Source of the DNA: DATGFK01 sp040007395
GTDB taxonomy: Bacteria; Chloroflexota; Anaerolineae; Aggregatilineales; UBA2796
Length of the DNA stretch: 39,230 nucleotides
NCBI GenBank assembly: GCA_040007395.1
Contig: JBDTVG010000148.1
Location: 1 to 39,230 of the forward strand
Direction: 5' to 3'
Shown here: piece after piece, positions 24,315 to 32,194 of the stretch
Numbering within the stretch: the stretch's first letter is position 1
Layout: each line of letters opens with the position of its first letter
The notes under the pieces: model-generated
The model's input: only the letters and a program-made list of their open reading frames with translations
What the model was told of the DNA's origin: nothing
Databases searched by the model: none
Position numbers and translations under genes: made by a program

Positions 24315-25088
24315 TTAACTTCCGCCCTTGACCTCATTGGCAACTCGTACCAACGCTGTGAAATCGTCTACTTTGAGCGATGCGCCACCGACCAACGCCC
24401 CATCGATCTGTGGCTGGGACATAAATTCTTGCATATTGTCTGGCTTGACGCTGCCGCCGTACTGGATCGGTACTTGCCAAGCGGCTTCCTCGCCATACAA
24501 CGATGTGAGAACATCGCGGATCGCCCCGGCAATGGTGGTGTTGGCGGTTTCGCCACTGGCGCTTAACCCTGTACCAATCGCCCAGATCGGTTCGTAGGCC
24601 ACCACAATTTTTGTCAGTTCCGACGCAGGAATATCTTGAAAAGCAGCGCGGATCTGTCCACCGACAAAGGATTCGGTTTCCCCGGCTTGCCGCTGACTGA
24701 GACTTTCGCCCACTGCAATAATCGGCTTAAGGCCATTGGCTAACAGTGCTTTGGCCTTCTTGTTGATCATCTCGTCAGTATCCCCTTGATATTGGCGAAC
24801 CTCAGAGTGACCGACGATCACATACTCCACTAAGCCTTTGAGCATCGGCGCAGAAATGCTGCCTGTGTATGCACCCTGTACTTCCCAATGGACGTTTTGC
24901 GCCCCGACTTTGATCGGTGAGCCTTCCAGAATTTTACTAACGCCGGGAATCGACACGAAGGTGGGACAAACCACACGCTCAACCTTATCAAAAGGCGTGA
25001 GCGCGGCAATGAGCGCCTGAGCAAACTCGGCGGCTTCGGCGGGGGTTTTGTACATCTTCCAGTTTCCGGCGACGATGGGCATACGCAT
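24315..25088 (-). CDS. tpiA: Triosephosphate isomerase
   Basis: The 257-residue TIM-barrel enzyme interconverts dihydroxyacetone phosphate and glyceraldehyde-3-phosphate. Catalytic residues are all visible: K11 (AGNWKMYK), H94 (VGHSEVRQY) and E166 (AYEPIWAIGTG), plus the phosphate-binding QYGGSV and DGALVGGASL. ATG 25088 fits the family start and has AAAGGA about 10 bases upstream, inside the end of the kinase gene; a second ATG lies at 25082. The kinase stop is only four bases before this start, so the genes are co-transcribed. Finding tpiA behind a signalling kinase instead of with gapA/pgk is unusual. Confidence 0.96.
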   Translation of the reverse strand: MRMPIVAGNWKMYKTPAEAAEFAQALIAALTPFDKVERVVCPTFVSIPGVSKILEGSPIKVGAQNVHWEVQGAYTGSISAPMLKGLVEYVIVGHSEVRQYQGDTDEMINKKAKALLANGLKPIIAVGESLSQRQAGETESFVGGQIRAAFQDIPASELTKIVVAYEPIWAIGTGLSASGETANTTIAGAIRDVLTSLYGEEAAWQVPIQYGGSVKPDNMQEFMSQPQIDGALVGGASLKVDDFTALVRVANEVKGGS

Positions 25089-25092
25089 CGAT

Positions 25093-27066
25093 TCACGATC
25101 CTTTTTGTGCAAGTCGCTTCGCTTCGTCAACGACCCAGCCCGGCGCATCGGCGGTTTTAGCAATGGCATCGAATGCGGCGGCAGCATCTTTGGGGCTGTT
25201 CTGAGCCAAGGCTATTATACCGCGAACCAACTGGACTTCCGGTAAATCTGGCTCTAGGGCAACGGCCTTATCCATTGCCTGTTTCGCATTATCATCGACA
25301 CCCACTACATGATAACCCAACGCGGTGAAGGCATATAGCCCAGCGGAGTTGTATTCCGTCGCGGCATCAGAGAGTCGCCCAACCGCCGCTAAGTTTTGTG
25401 GACGCAGCCCCGATACATATTGATAGAGATTGCGCCCCGCTTCATTTTGGATTTGCGGGTGCGTTTTGCCAGCCGCGCCATAAGCAAACGCATAGAGAAT
25501 GGCTGGTAATGCTGCATCAATCTTTGGGGTATTGGTCATCTGTTGAGCAATTTCCAGCGCAAGGTTGGCATTGCCTTTGAGTAAACGCAGCCCCGCTTGA
25601 TATTCCTGCAACGCTCTGATCCGGCGATTATCATTACCCAGCGCGGCGGCTAAAGCCAAATGGGCGCGAGGGTCGTCCGGGTGTGACCGTACTTCTTGTT
25701 CTGCCTGTGGAATGGAGAGGATAGGAAAATTGCTAGTATTGGCGATAGGAGCGATTGTATTTGCCGGGGTTTCTGAATTTTGGATGGTCGGCGCAATTGA
25801 TGGTGTGACACTAAGTACAGTAGCACTGACTTCTGGCGCTTCAGTTGATTCCAAACTAGCAGTTGTCACTACAGCAATTTCGGTTGGCTCAAGAACGGTA
25901 GAAGTCGGCAGGGTAAGCAACGTGGGCTGTGCCGCCGTGAACAACCCCGCGCTGCTTGCCGCCTGATAAGTCGAGAGGGCGACGAACAGCCCAGTAATAC
26001 AGGTCAGGAGCAGTAAGCCGAAGCCGCTTAACATCCATAGGTTTGCCCGTCGCTGCTGGCGCAGATACGATGCGGATACGTCACTTGTTGGCGGCACGGG
26101 TGCGGGAATGCCGATAACAGGCGGCGGCGTACCAGCACTAGACGGAGGTATACCCGCCGCCCATGAGGGTGGGTTATTCGCGGTAGTTGGTATGGTTATC
26201 GGCACACGATAGCTGCCCGCCGAAAGCTCGGTCAGGTTGGCGGTGCGTACCCCTTCGCGGAACGCATCGACCATTTGCACTGGGGTGACATAGCGACTCG
26301 CCGGATCTTTGGAGAGCGCCTTGAGCAGCATCCGTTCCACTTCATAGGGTACTTGCGGGTTGACCTGTGAGGGGATCGGCAGCGGTGAATAGATATGGTC
26401 GTGTATGATGGCATACGGTGTATCTGCGTTGAACGGCACGCGCCCAACTACCAGTTCATACAGCACTACTGCCAGTGAATAAACATCCGTTGTCCCGTCA
26501 AGATTCTTTGCGCCTTGAGCCTGTTCCGGCGACATATATTGCGGCGTGCCGATCATCATATCTTGGCTCAAGGTCGATTCCCCAGCGCTGGCAATTCGTG
26601 CTAAGCCAAAGTCCGCCAGATAAGGAGTCACACCTTTTTCTAGCAGGATATTCGACGGCTTAATATCGCGGTGTAACACGCCCTGTTCATGAGCGTAAGT
26701 CAACGCCTCAGCAACAGCGGTCATGATCTTGATCGTTTCGTCAAGCGTCAGGGGTTTCTGCGAGAGTCGCGCCTTGAGCGTGTTGCCCTCGATAAATTTC
26801 ATGACTAGATACGGTTCGCCATTGTGTTCGCTGAAGTCATAGGTTGGCACAATGCTTGGATGTTCGAGGCGGGCGACGATCTGTGCTTCGCGCTGAAAAC
26901 GTGCCAGAAAAGTCGGATCTTCCTTGAAGGCGGCATGAAGGACTTTGATCGCGACATAGCGATCAAGTTTGGCATGATAGGCGCGGAAGACAGTAGCCAT
27001 ACCGCCTTGTCCCAGCCGATCCGTGATCCGGTAGGGTCCAACGGTTTCGCCAATGGCAAACGACAT
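25093..27066 (-). CDS. Transmembrane Ser/Thr protein kinase with extracytoplasmic TPR-like domain
   Basis: The kinase domain (about 10-272) has every catalytic element: the loop GQGGMATVF (19-27), K41 (VAIKVL), E60, HRDIKPSN (132-139), DFGLA (152-156) and GTPQYMSPEQ (173-182). A Pro-rich linker, one membrane segment (343-365) and a Ser/Thr/Pro-rich stretch follow. The C-terminal 200 residues (about 455-655) are helical and TPR-like (DDPRAHLALAAALGNDNRRI; NSPKDAAAAFDAIAKTAD). So it is a sensor-type Hanks kinase without PASTA repeats; its targets are unknown. GAGGAG lies 5 bases before the ATG, and the site can pair with CTCC just upstream, possibly tuning translation. Confidence 0.93.
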   Translation of the reverse strand: MSFAIGETVGPYRITDRLGQGGMATVFRAYHAKLDRYVAIKVLHAAFKEDPTFLARFQREAQIVARLEHPSIVPTYDFSEHNGEPYLVMKFIEGNTLKARLSQKPLTLDETIKIMTAVAEALTYAHEQGVLHRDIKPSNILLEKGVTPYLADFGLARIASAGESTLSQDMMIGTPQYMSPEQAQGAKNLDGTTDVYSLAVVLYELVVGRVPFNADTPYAIIHDHIYSPLPIPSQVNPQVPYEVERMLLKALSKDPASRYVTPVQMVDAFREGVRTANLTELSAGSYRVPITIPTTANNPPSWAAGIPPSSAGTPPPVIGIPAPVPPTSDVSASYLRQQRRANLWMLSGFGLLLLTCITGLFVALSTYQAASSAGLFTAAQPTLLTLPTSTVLEPTEIAVVTTASLESTEAPEVSATVLSVTPSIAPTIQNSETPANTIAPIANTSNFPILSIPQAEQEVRSHPDDPRAHLALAAALGNDNRRIRALQEYQAGLRLLKGNANLALEIAQQMTNTPKIDAALPAILYAFAYGAAGKTHPQIQNEAGRNLYQYVSGLRPQNLAAVGRLSDAATEYNSAGLYAFTALGYHVVGVDDNAKQAMDKAVALEPDLPEVQLVRGIIALAQNSPKDAAAAFDAIAKTADAPGWVVDEAKRLAQKGS

Positions 27067-27139
27067 AAGCGCTCCTCAGGAGGATAATTGCTATTCAGTC
27101 TACGCCCATTATGGCCTAAAGTTGCAAAGTGCGTGTAAC

Positions 27140-27242
27140 CGAAGCAGGCACAATCTGTAAAATCACTGGCGCATTACTTTTGTTTAGGGATCGAAGCAGG
27201 CACAATCTGTGAAATGAATGGCATATCACTTTTGTACAGGAT
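27140..27242. repeat. Tandem direct repeat, two copies of about 51 bp
   Basis: Copy 1 (27140-27191) and copy 2 (27192-27242) both start CGAAGCAGGCACAATCTGT and end with similar CTTTTGTNNAGG blocks; they differ at scattered positions. Copy 2 contains the stop codon and last codons of the minus-strand gene at 27226, so copy 1 is a duplicated gene tail plus 3' flank. It has no palindromes and no spacer unit, so it is neither a CRISPR nor a terminator. Confidence 0.8.
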
Positions 27243-27810
27243 AGGTAATAAACCCTTGCCACCCATCAACGACTAAAGATCCGGGAGGCCAAACTGGCGG
27301 GCAGGCGTTTTGTTTGTCACGCAGCAGCACAACGTGGTCGATGAGTGAGAAAGGTGTCAACCGATGAGTCGGCACGGTAAATAACGCATTGGGATAGCCC
27401 AACCCCAGAAGACCGTCAGTAAATGACACAACATAGCAAGGATTCCCAAATTTGGTAATTAAGTCGCCCGCATAAACTTTTGCCGAAGTCAAATTTATGT
27501 TTATTTCAATAGGCGTATCTTGATCTCCGCCCACCAGAAAGCCCACAGTATAAGCAGGTTCTTTGTGACCATAGGTATGGGCTAAGTCATCAAGTGCATC
27601 TAACTGTGTGGTTTGTCGAATGAGTGGCAGTGCTTTATCCCAAGTCGTGATGCCCGGTACGATGCCTAAATAGCAGATTGTACTGTCGCAATAGTGGAGT
27701 TCTGAGATGAAAACACTTTCGCGCTGCCTGTAGCCAAGAAGAATCGCCACCATACACAATAACGAGAGCAACGTTACCGTAATAAAAATGAGCCGGAAGA
27801 ATTTTTTCAT
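27226..27810 (-). CDS. Membrane-anchored extracytoplasmic protein, function unknown
   Basis: The 194-residue protein starts with a basic end and a hydrophobic segment (LIFITVTLLSLLCMVAILLG, about residues 6-26) and so is anchored or exported. The rest reads CYLGIVPGITTWDKALPLI at about 46-64, a phrase I associate with a family of uncharacterised exported proteins in Chloroflexota-like genomes, then beta strands (TPIEININLTSAKVYAGDLI) with two to four cysteines that could form disulfides. No ribosome site is close: GGAGG lies about 17 bases before the ATG. Its 3' end is tandemly duplicated. Confidence 0.75.
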   Translation of the reverse strand: MKKFFRLIFITVTLLSLLCMVAILLGYRQRESVFISELHYCDSTICYLGIVPGITTWDKALPLIRQTTQLDALDDLAHTYGHKEPAYTVGFLVGGDQDTPIEININLTSAKVYAGDLITKFGNPCYVVSFTDGLLGLGYPNALFTVPTHRLTPFSLIDHVVLLRDKQNACPPVWPPGSLVVDGWQGFITYPVQK

Positions 27811-27967
27811 AGCGCAAATCCGTGCTTTCCTCCGCGCTTGCTCTCGGCAGGAAGCAGGAAAGTTTTAGAAAACAAACGAAATTTGACCCAAATATAACCG
27901 GAGCACAGACACAGACGGCCTGTTATGGCTGCAAAGAGGCGGATCGGGGAACTCGCGAGGTGTGCGT

Positions 27968-28240
27968 TTAGCTGCTGAACCAGTTCATGAGCCGTTTTAC
28001 CAAACTGCGCTTGCGAATCTGTTCCTGCTGCAACTCGCGCTGCAATTGTTCGGTAAGCTGTTCCAGTTCTCCTAGGGACATCCGCGCCCCGTTGACCAGC
28101 ACCCAATCGCTGCCGAGGTCACGGAGTTCGCTTGGAGCACGCCGGTACAGCGATTGATAGATTTCAAGGTAGCGCGACATCGCTTTTTCGGTATTCAAAG
28201 CCAACCCCCGTACAATACTTGGGTATTCTGAGTTCATCAT
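27968..28240 (-). CDS. Small helical protein, function unknown
   Basis: The 90-residue protein is mostly helical. Its C-terminal half (GELEQLTEQLQRELQQEQIR, KRSLVKRLMNWF) looks like a coiled coil followed by a basic amphipathic helix that might touch the membrane or nucleic acid. I do not recognise it. There is no ribosome site before the ATG (a TGATGA stretch allows M1 or M2), but a perfect TATAAT lies 8 bases upstream, consistent with a leaderless transcript. Gene status is likely but not certain. 28279-28521 contains no gene or clear signal. Confidence 0.55.
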   Translation of the reverse strand: MMNSEYPSIVRGLALNTEKAMSRYLEIYQSLYRRAPSELRDLGSDWVLVNGARMSLGELEQLTEQLQRELQQEQIRKRSLVKRLMNWFSS

Positions 28241-28248
28241 TGCTTTCT

Positions 28249-28278
28249 ATTATAGCCTTTTAACACAGATTTTGTGTT
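28249..28278 (-). promoter_or_regulatory. -10 box and inverted repeat before the small helical gene
   Basis: On the minus strand TATAAT (28254-28249) is 8 bases from the ATG at 28240. Just upstream AACACA (28278-28273) and TGTGTT (28267-28262) form a 6-bp inverted repeat with a 5-base spacer where a -35 box is expected, so it may be a repressor or activator site. Confidence 0.4.
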
Positions 28279-28521
28279 ATGCTGTTGTAACGTTTCACGA
28301 TGGTGCAGTAGTCTAACACTATCAAGACAAAATTAGGATAGCGCAGGGTGAGGATCAGGTGTCTTTGAGATCACCAATCTCCCCACCCACGCAGTCATAA
28401 AATTTTCTATCCTACACAGATCGCTATCTTTCCAGAATAGATCCCCATCCCGATACCAATCGAAGGCGTGTTACAGTTGGTACACGGCTCTGCCATCGTT
28501 ACAAGCTCAATTCGGCATCGC

Positions 28522-29532
28522 TTACGCCGTCTCCGTATTTTTCGAGAACGCTGCATCAAAGGCTTGTTCAGAAGCGGAGAAATTCACCCGCTTGACAAGT
28601 TCGAGCGCTTCAGCGGCACCACGTTCGCGCTGCATCCCAATATCTTCCCATTCCACTGAGAGTGGCCCCTGATAGCCGATCTGATTCAGGGTGCGGGCGA
28701 TCTGCTCGAAGTCGATTCCGCCGCGTCCCGGTGAGACAAAATCCCAACCACGTCGCCGATCCCCGAATCCCAAGTGCGATCCAAGAATACTGTGCCGCCC
28801 GTCCAGCCTGCGGATTGAGTCCTTGATGTGGACGTGATAAATGCGATCTGGGAATTCTTCGAGGAACATCACAGGATCGACGAACTGATGATGCAAATGG
28901 CTTGGGTCAAAATTGATGCCAAACGCGGGGCGATGCTTAATCGCCTCAAGGGCTTTTTGGGTGGTGTAAATATCGTAGGCAATCTCGGTGGGGTGGACTT
29001 CCAGTGCAAATCGCACGCCGACCTCATCGAATACATCAAGGATCGGATTCCAACGATCTGCAAAATCTTTGTAGCCAGCTTCTATCAGACTCAGGTCGGT
29101 GGGAGGGAACGAGTAAATCATGTGCCAAACGCTGCTTCCCGTGAAGCCGTTAACAACGTTAACCCCGAATTTCGCCGCCGCCCGCGCCGTATTTTTGATT
29201 TCCTCGGCGGCACGCTGGCGAACACCTTCCGGTTTGCCATCGCCCCAGACATGCTCCGGCAGAATCCCCTTATGGCGTTCATCGATCAGGTCGCAGACCG
29301 CTTGCCCAACCAAATGGGTGCTGATGGCGAAATATTTTAGGCCGTACTTGGCGAGAATGTCGTGGCGCGAACGGATGTATTTGTCGTCCGAGAGCGCTTT
29401 ACTCACATCGAAATGATCACCCCAACAGGCCAATTCCAGCCCGTCATAGCCGATTTCCGCCGCTTTCTGAGCGACAGTGTCGAGCGTCAGATCTGCCCAT
29501 TGTCCTGTAAATAACGTGGCGGGTCTTGTCAT
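28522..29532 (-). CDS. Sugar phosphate isomerase/epimerase (xylose-isomerase-like TIM barrel)
   Basis: The 336-residue protein belongs to the AP-endonuclease-2/xylose-isomerase-like superfamily. It starts with DGLELACWGDHFD and carries the metal-binding blocks FALEVHPTEI (Glu), GINFDPSHLHHQ (Asp, His), YHVHIKD (His) and LSVEWED (late Glu). Relatives act on inositols and keto sugars; the exact substrate cannot be told. AAAGGA lies 8 bases before the ATG. It stands alone without neighbouring sugar genes, although a LacI regulator lies about 3 kb away. Confidence 0.9.
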   Translation of the reverse strand: MTRPATLFTGQWADLTLDTVAQKAAEIGYDGLELACWGDHFDVSKALSDDKYIRSRHDILAKYGLKYFAISTHLVGQAVCDLIDERHKGILPEHVWGDGKPEGVRQRAAEEIKNTARAAAKFGVNVVNGFTGSSVWHMIYSFPPTDLSLIEAGYKDFADRWNPILDVFDEVGVRFALEVHPTEIAYDIYTTQKALEAIKHRPAFGINFDPSHLHHQFVDPVMFLEEFPDRIYHVHIKDSIRRLDGRHSILGSHLGFGDRRRGWDFVSPGRGGIDFEQIARTLNQIGYQGPLSVEWEDIGMQRERGAAEALELVKRVNFSASEQAFDAAFSKNTETA

Positions 29533-29609
29533 TATTTTGTTCCTTTAGAAAAGGCTAAATATTATTCTTAGATGATAATGCAGGTTAGCTATTTTTACCT
29601 TGAGGAGTG

Positions 29610-30539
29610 TTAAACAGGATCAGCCCGCCGGATCTTGCCCGCTTTGACAGCGCGTTGCGCGTTGGCGGTAGTCACTTGCTGCACCGCCCATTCGACTCGT
29701 AGCCGCACTTGTGGGTCAGGATCGGTGAGCGCAGCTTGCAACGGAGCCAGCGATACCGCCGCCCGTAGTTCGCCAATGGCATTGGCGGCGGCTAATCTTA
29801 CTTGCGACTCTGTATCTGTGATCAGCGGTGCAATCAATGGAGCCAGCTTTTCGTCGCCCCATCCCGCTAGCACCAACGCTGATCCGATTCGTTGGCGTGG
29901 AAAGGGAGCGTGCAGCGCATCCTGTATTTTTCCAAGAACCTGTCGTGCTTTCATTTCGCGCAGCGCCCGCCCGACTTCAACACCAAACTCAACTGGGATA
30001 TTGATCGCGCGATCCGTCGCTGCGTCTAGGCCAACATAGATCAGCAGTGGTTCCGCCGCGCGTAGGTCGCCCAATGCACCTAAAGTAGCGATGCACTGCC
30101 AGTCTTCGAGCGCTTGACCGTCGAGCATTGCTTCTATCAGCGGACGCACTGCACGCGGATCGTGGCGGCTAATCAAGGCTTTGTGAGCATGTTCACGCTC
30201 GAAGTGTGAGGCTTTCGGGTCAAGTGCGCCGCCCAAGGTGCGCCCTAAAGTACCCCATAGTATCCCTAACGCCGAAAGCATCGAACGCCGTTCGCGCTCT
30301 GTGTAAGCTGTGCCAAAGGGAATGAAGCCTAACACCCGGCGATGGCGGCGGGCATTCCGGCGGCGTGCCATCAGCAGCAGCGACACGTAATCATCGGCAT
30401 GTCCGGCAGCCAAGATCGCTTTTCCAGCAGCGGCAAGCTGTTCACGATTACCGGACAGCAATTTATTCCACAGGATAGGGTCGGGTGGTGCTTTCAATGG
30501 TACACACTCACAATAGCCCGCAGCATGTTTGTCAGTCAC
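29610..30539 (-). CDS. HEAT-repeat protein
   Basis: The protein (309 residues from GTG 30539) consists of short paired helices of the PBS-lyase-like HEAT type: DPRAVRPLIEAMLDGQ, ATLGALGDLRAAEPLLIYVG, AASALVLAGWGDEKLAPLI-like units, and SQVRLAAANAIGELRAAVSL followed by DPQVRLRVEWAVQQV. Such proteins are protein-binding scaffolds; the partner is unknown. A longer reading starts at GTG 30557. I prefer 30539 because a TACAAT box sits 8 bases upstream of it, although this is not decisive. No ribosome site is seen for either start. Confidence 0.8.
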   Translation of the reverse strand: MTDKHAAGYCECVPLKAPPDPILWNKLLSGNREQLAAAGKAILAAGHADDYVSLLLMARRRNARRHRRVLGFIPFGTAYTERERRSMLSALGILWGTLGRTLGGALDPKASHFEREHAHKALISRHDPRAVRPLIEAMLDGQALEDWQCIATLGALGDLRAAEPLLIYVGLDAATDRAINIPVEFGVEVGRALREMKARQVLGKIQDALHAPFPRQRIGSALVLAGWGDEKLAPLIAPLITDTESQVRLAAANAIGELRAAVSLAPLQAALTDPDPQVRLRVEWAVQQVTTANAQRAVKAGKIRRADPV

Positions 30540-30663
30540 ACCACAACATTGTAGCACGGAAGCACTAGACTATTTAACGTGATTTGCGGTTTCATCGCGA
30601 ACGTGTTGTTCGCACTCAAGCTCACGAATAACGCCACCGCAATCGAGCGATACTACCCGCCTC

Positions 30664-31143
30664 TCAGATACTGCACTTGTACTGCGCGGCGCGTGTCCAT
30701 TCCAGAATTTGACTGGCTTCTGGCAAATCCTTTACCGTACTCGTTACTTTCTGAGCATCCACGCCACCATACAGATCGAGCACAAAGACGGCGTAACCGG
30801 GCAGATCGGTTCTACAATAAGCCTTCCATGCTTCACCAGTCGGATCGGCAAGCAACGTAAAAGGAAGCGCAAGCGTACTAGCAAACGTGGCAAGTTCTGT
30901 GCGATCTGCCCGTCCGATGCCCAGAATACGCGCATTAAGTTCCTGATACTCTGCTAAGTCCGCGCCAATCTTTTTCAGGAGGGGGATTACGTCAGGCACG
31001 GGCTGGAAAAAGATCAAGACTAGCCCGCATTTATTGCGAAACTGTCCGCGGGTAAAGGTCTGTCCATCAATGGAGTCGAGGCTGAAGGTCGGAGCCAGTT
31101 CGCTGTATTCCAGTGGAGTTGCGTTCAAATGCTTGTCGGTCAT
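30664..31143 (-). CDS. Peroxiredoxin-fold protein lacking the peroxidatic cysteine
   Basis: The 159-residue protein has the AhpC/TSA layout: APTFSLDSIDGQTFTRGQF, then KCGLVLIFFQPVPDVIPLLKKI, ILGIGRADRTELATFAS, LPFTLLADPTGEAWKAY and YAVFVLDLYGGV. Where active peroxiredoxins read PxxxTxxC, this one reads QPVPDVIPLLKK, so the catalytic Cys and Thr are missing. Remaining cysteines lie elsewhere. It is therefore unlikely to be a peroxidase and may bind a partner or a thiol. AAGGA lies 11 bases before the ATG. A normal Bcp gene is present at 34484. Confidence 0.8.
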   Translation of the reverse strand: MTDKHLNATPLEYSELAPTFSLDSIDGQTFTRGQFRNKCGLVLIFFQPVPDVIPLLKKIGADLAEYQELNARILGIGRADRTELATFASTLALPFTLLADPTGEAWKAYCRTDLPGYAVFVLDLYGGVDAQKVTSTVKDLPEASQILEWTRAAQYKCSI

Positions 31144-31306
31144 TATGTTCTACATCCTTGCTGAACCTTACAATTCGCAAAAAATTCATAAGATAGAGGG
31201 CCACTAACAGTGATCGTAAGGCGAATCGAAACGTAATCAAGTGTATCATGCTTCATACGGACTTCATACCGACCAATGCACTTACGTTACACAACAAGGC
31301 GTTCTT

Positions 31307-32137
31307 ATGGCGAAGCAGCAAATCTCCTCTTTGGATCTTCATTTGGAGTACATTCGGTTACGGCAATGTGGCTGGTCACCCAACGATGTATTGCGCCAGT
31401 TGCAACCACAGACTTCCCTGCTCAACCATCTTGAGCGTCAACATCTTGTGCGGTTGGCGCAGGTCTGGGAATCGCGTGACGGTTGGCAGTACAAGACGAT
31501 ACAACGGACTATTCCGACTGCCGAGTCAGTGCTGTCCCGAACGCAACCCGTTGTGCCATCTCCCGCGGCGAACCCGGTTCGCCGCATTACGCCGCTTCCC
31601 CTAAGAGCAAATCCGCCGGACGAACTGCCTCCGATGCAAACGTGTCCCGATTGCGGCAAGATCAACAGTCGAAAAGACGTGTACTGCTATTCCTGTGGAC
31701 ACGTCCTCGAAACGTTCAAGCTCGGTACAAAGCAGCTTCACAACTGCGAGAGTCCGGTTCAGCAAGGTTCCTCACATTTCGATCAACACTCGGTGCTGGT
31801 ACTGACCATCAATGGGGCTTCACACTCCTTTGAAATTTCGCCACGTTGGGAAACTTTCATAGGGCGCTCGGACAAATCTACCCCCATGCACCCCGATATT
31901 GATCTAGCCGCCTATAATGCGGAAGCCCTCGGCGTTTCGCGCTTTCATGCCTCATTCAAGCGTTTGGAAAATGGGGTGACGATCTGCGACCTCAGTAGTA
32001 CAAACCACACCTATGTCAACAACCAATGTCTGCACCCACATGAAATCCGGCTTTTGTGCAATGGGGATGATCTTCAGCTTGGCAAACTATCGATCAAGGT
32101 CACGTTCAGACAGCAGCAAGTCCGGCGAGTAAAGTAG
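31307..32137 (+). CDS. Zinc-ribbon and FHA-domain protein
   Basis: The 276-residue protein begins with a helical region (1-60), then a Pro-rich linker and a CPxCG zinc ribbon (C113, C116, C127, C130). It ends in an FHA domain at about 180-265, with FIGRS (184-188), the phosphothreonine-binding serine/histidine block VSRFHA (210-215) and DLSSTNHTYVN (228-238). FHA domains bind phosphothreonine peptides, so it is a candidate reader for Ser/Thr kinases such as the one at 25093. ATG 31307 has AAGG 7-8 bases upstream and is preferred over a GTG at 31241. It is convergent with the LacI-type gene. Confidence 0.88.
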   Translation: MAKQQISSLDLHLEYIRLRQCGWSPNDVLRQLQPQTSLLNHLERQHLVRLAQVWESRDGWQYKTIQRTIPTAESVLSRTQPVVPSPAANPVRRITPLPLRANPPDELPPMQTCPDCGKINSRKDVYCYSCGHVLETFKLGTKQLHNCESPVQQGSSHFDQHSVLVLTINGASHSFEISPRWETFIGRSDKSTPMHPDIDLAAYNAEALGVSRFHASFKRLENGVTICDLSSTNHTYVNNQCLHPHEIRLLCNGDDLQLGKLSIKVTFRQQQVRRVK

Positions 32138-32194
32138 CGCGACAATCGCTAATAGCGCCAAAGATTAGACAATCGATTGTATTGCGTGCGTGGC

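Noticed and set aside
23877..24566. A 229-codon plus-strand frame across the protease start and the tpiA end
   Set aside because: It runs opposite two well-supported genes and across their junction; the translation resembles no family.
27140..27242. Repeat pair considered as a CRISPR remnant
   Set aside because: The two copies are directly adjacent, about 51 bp long and diverged, with no spacers and no cas genes nearby.
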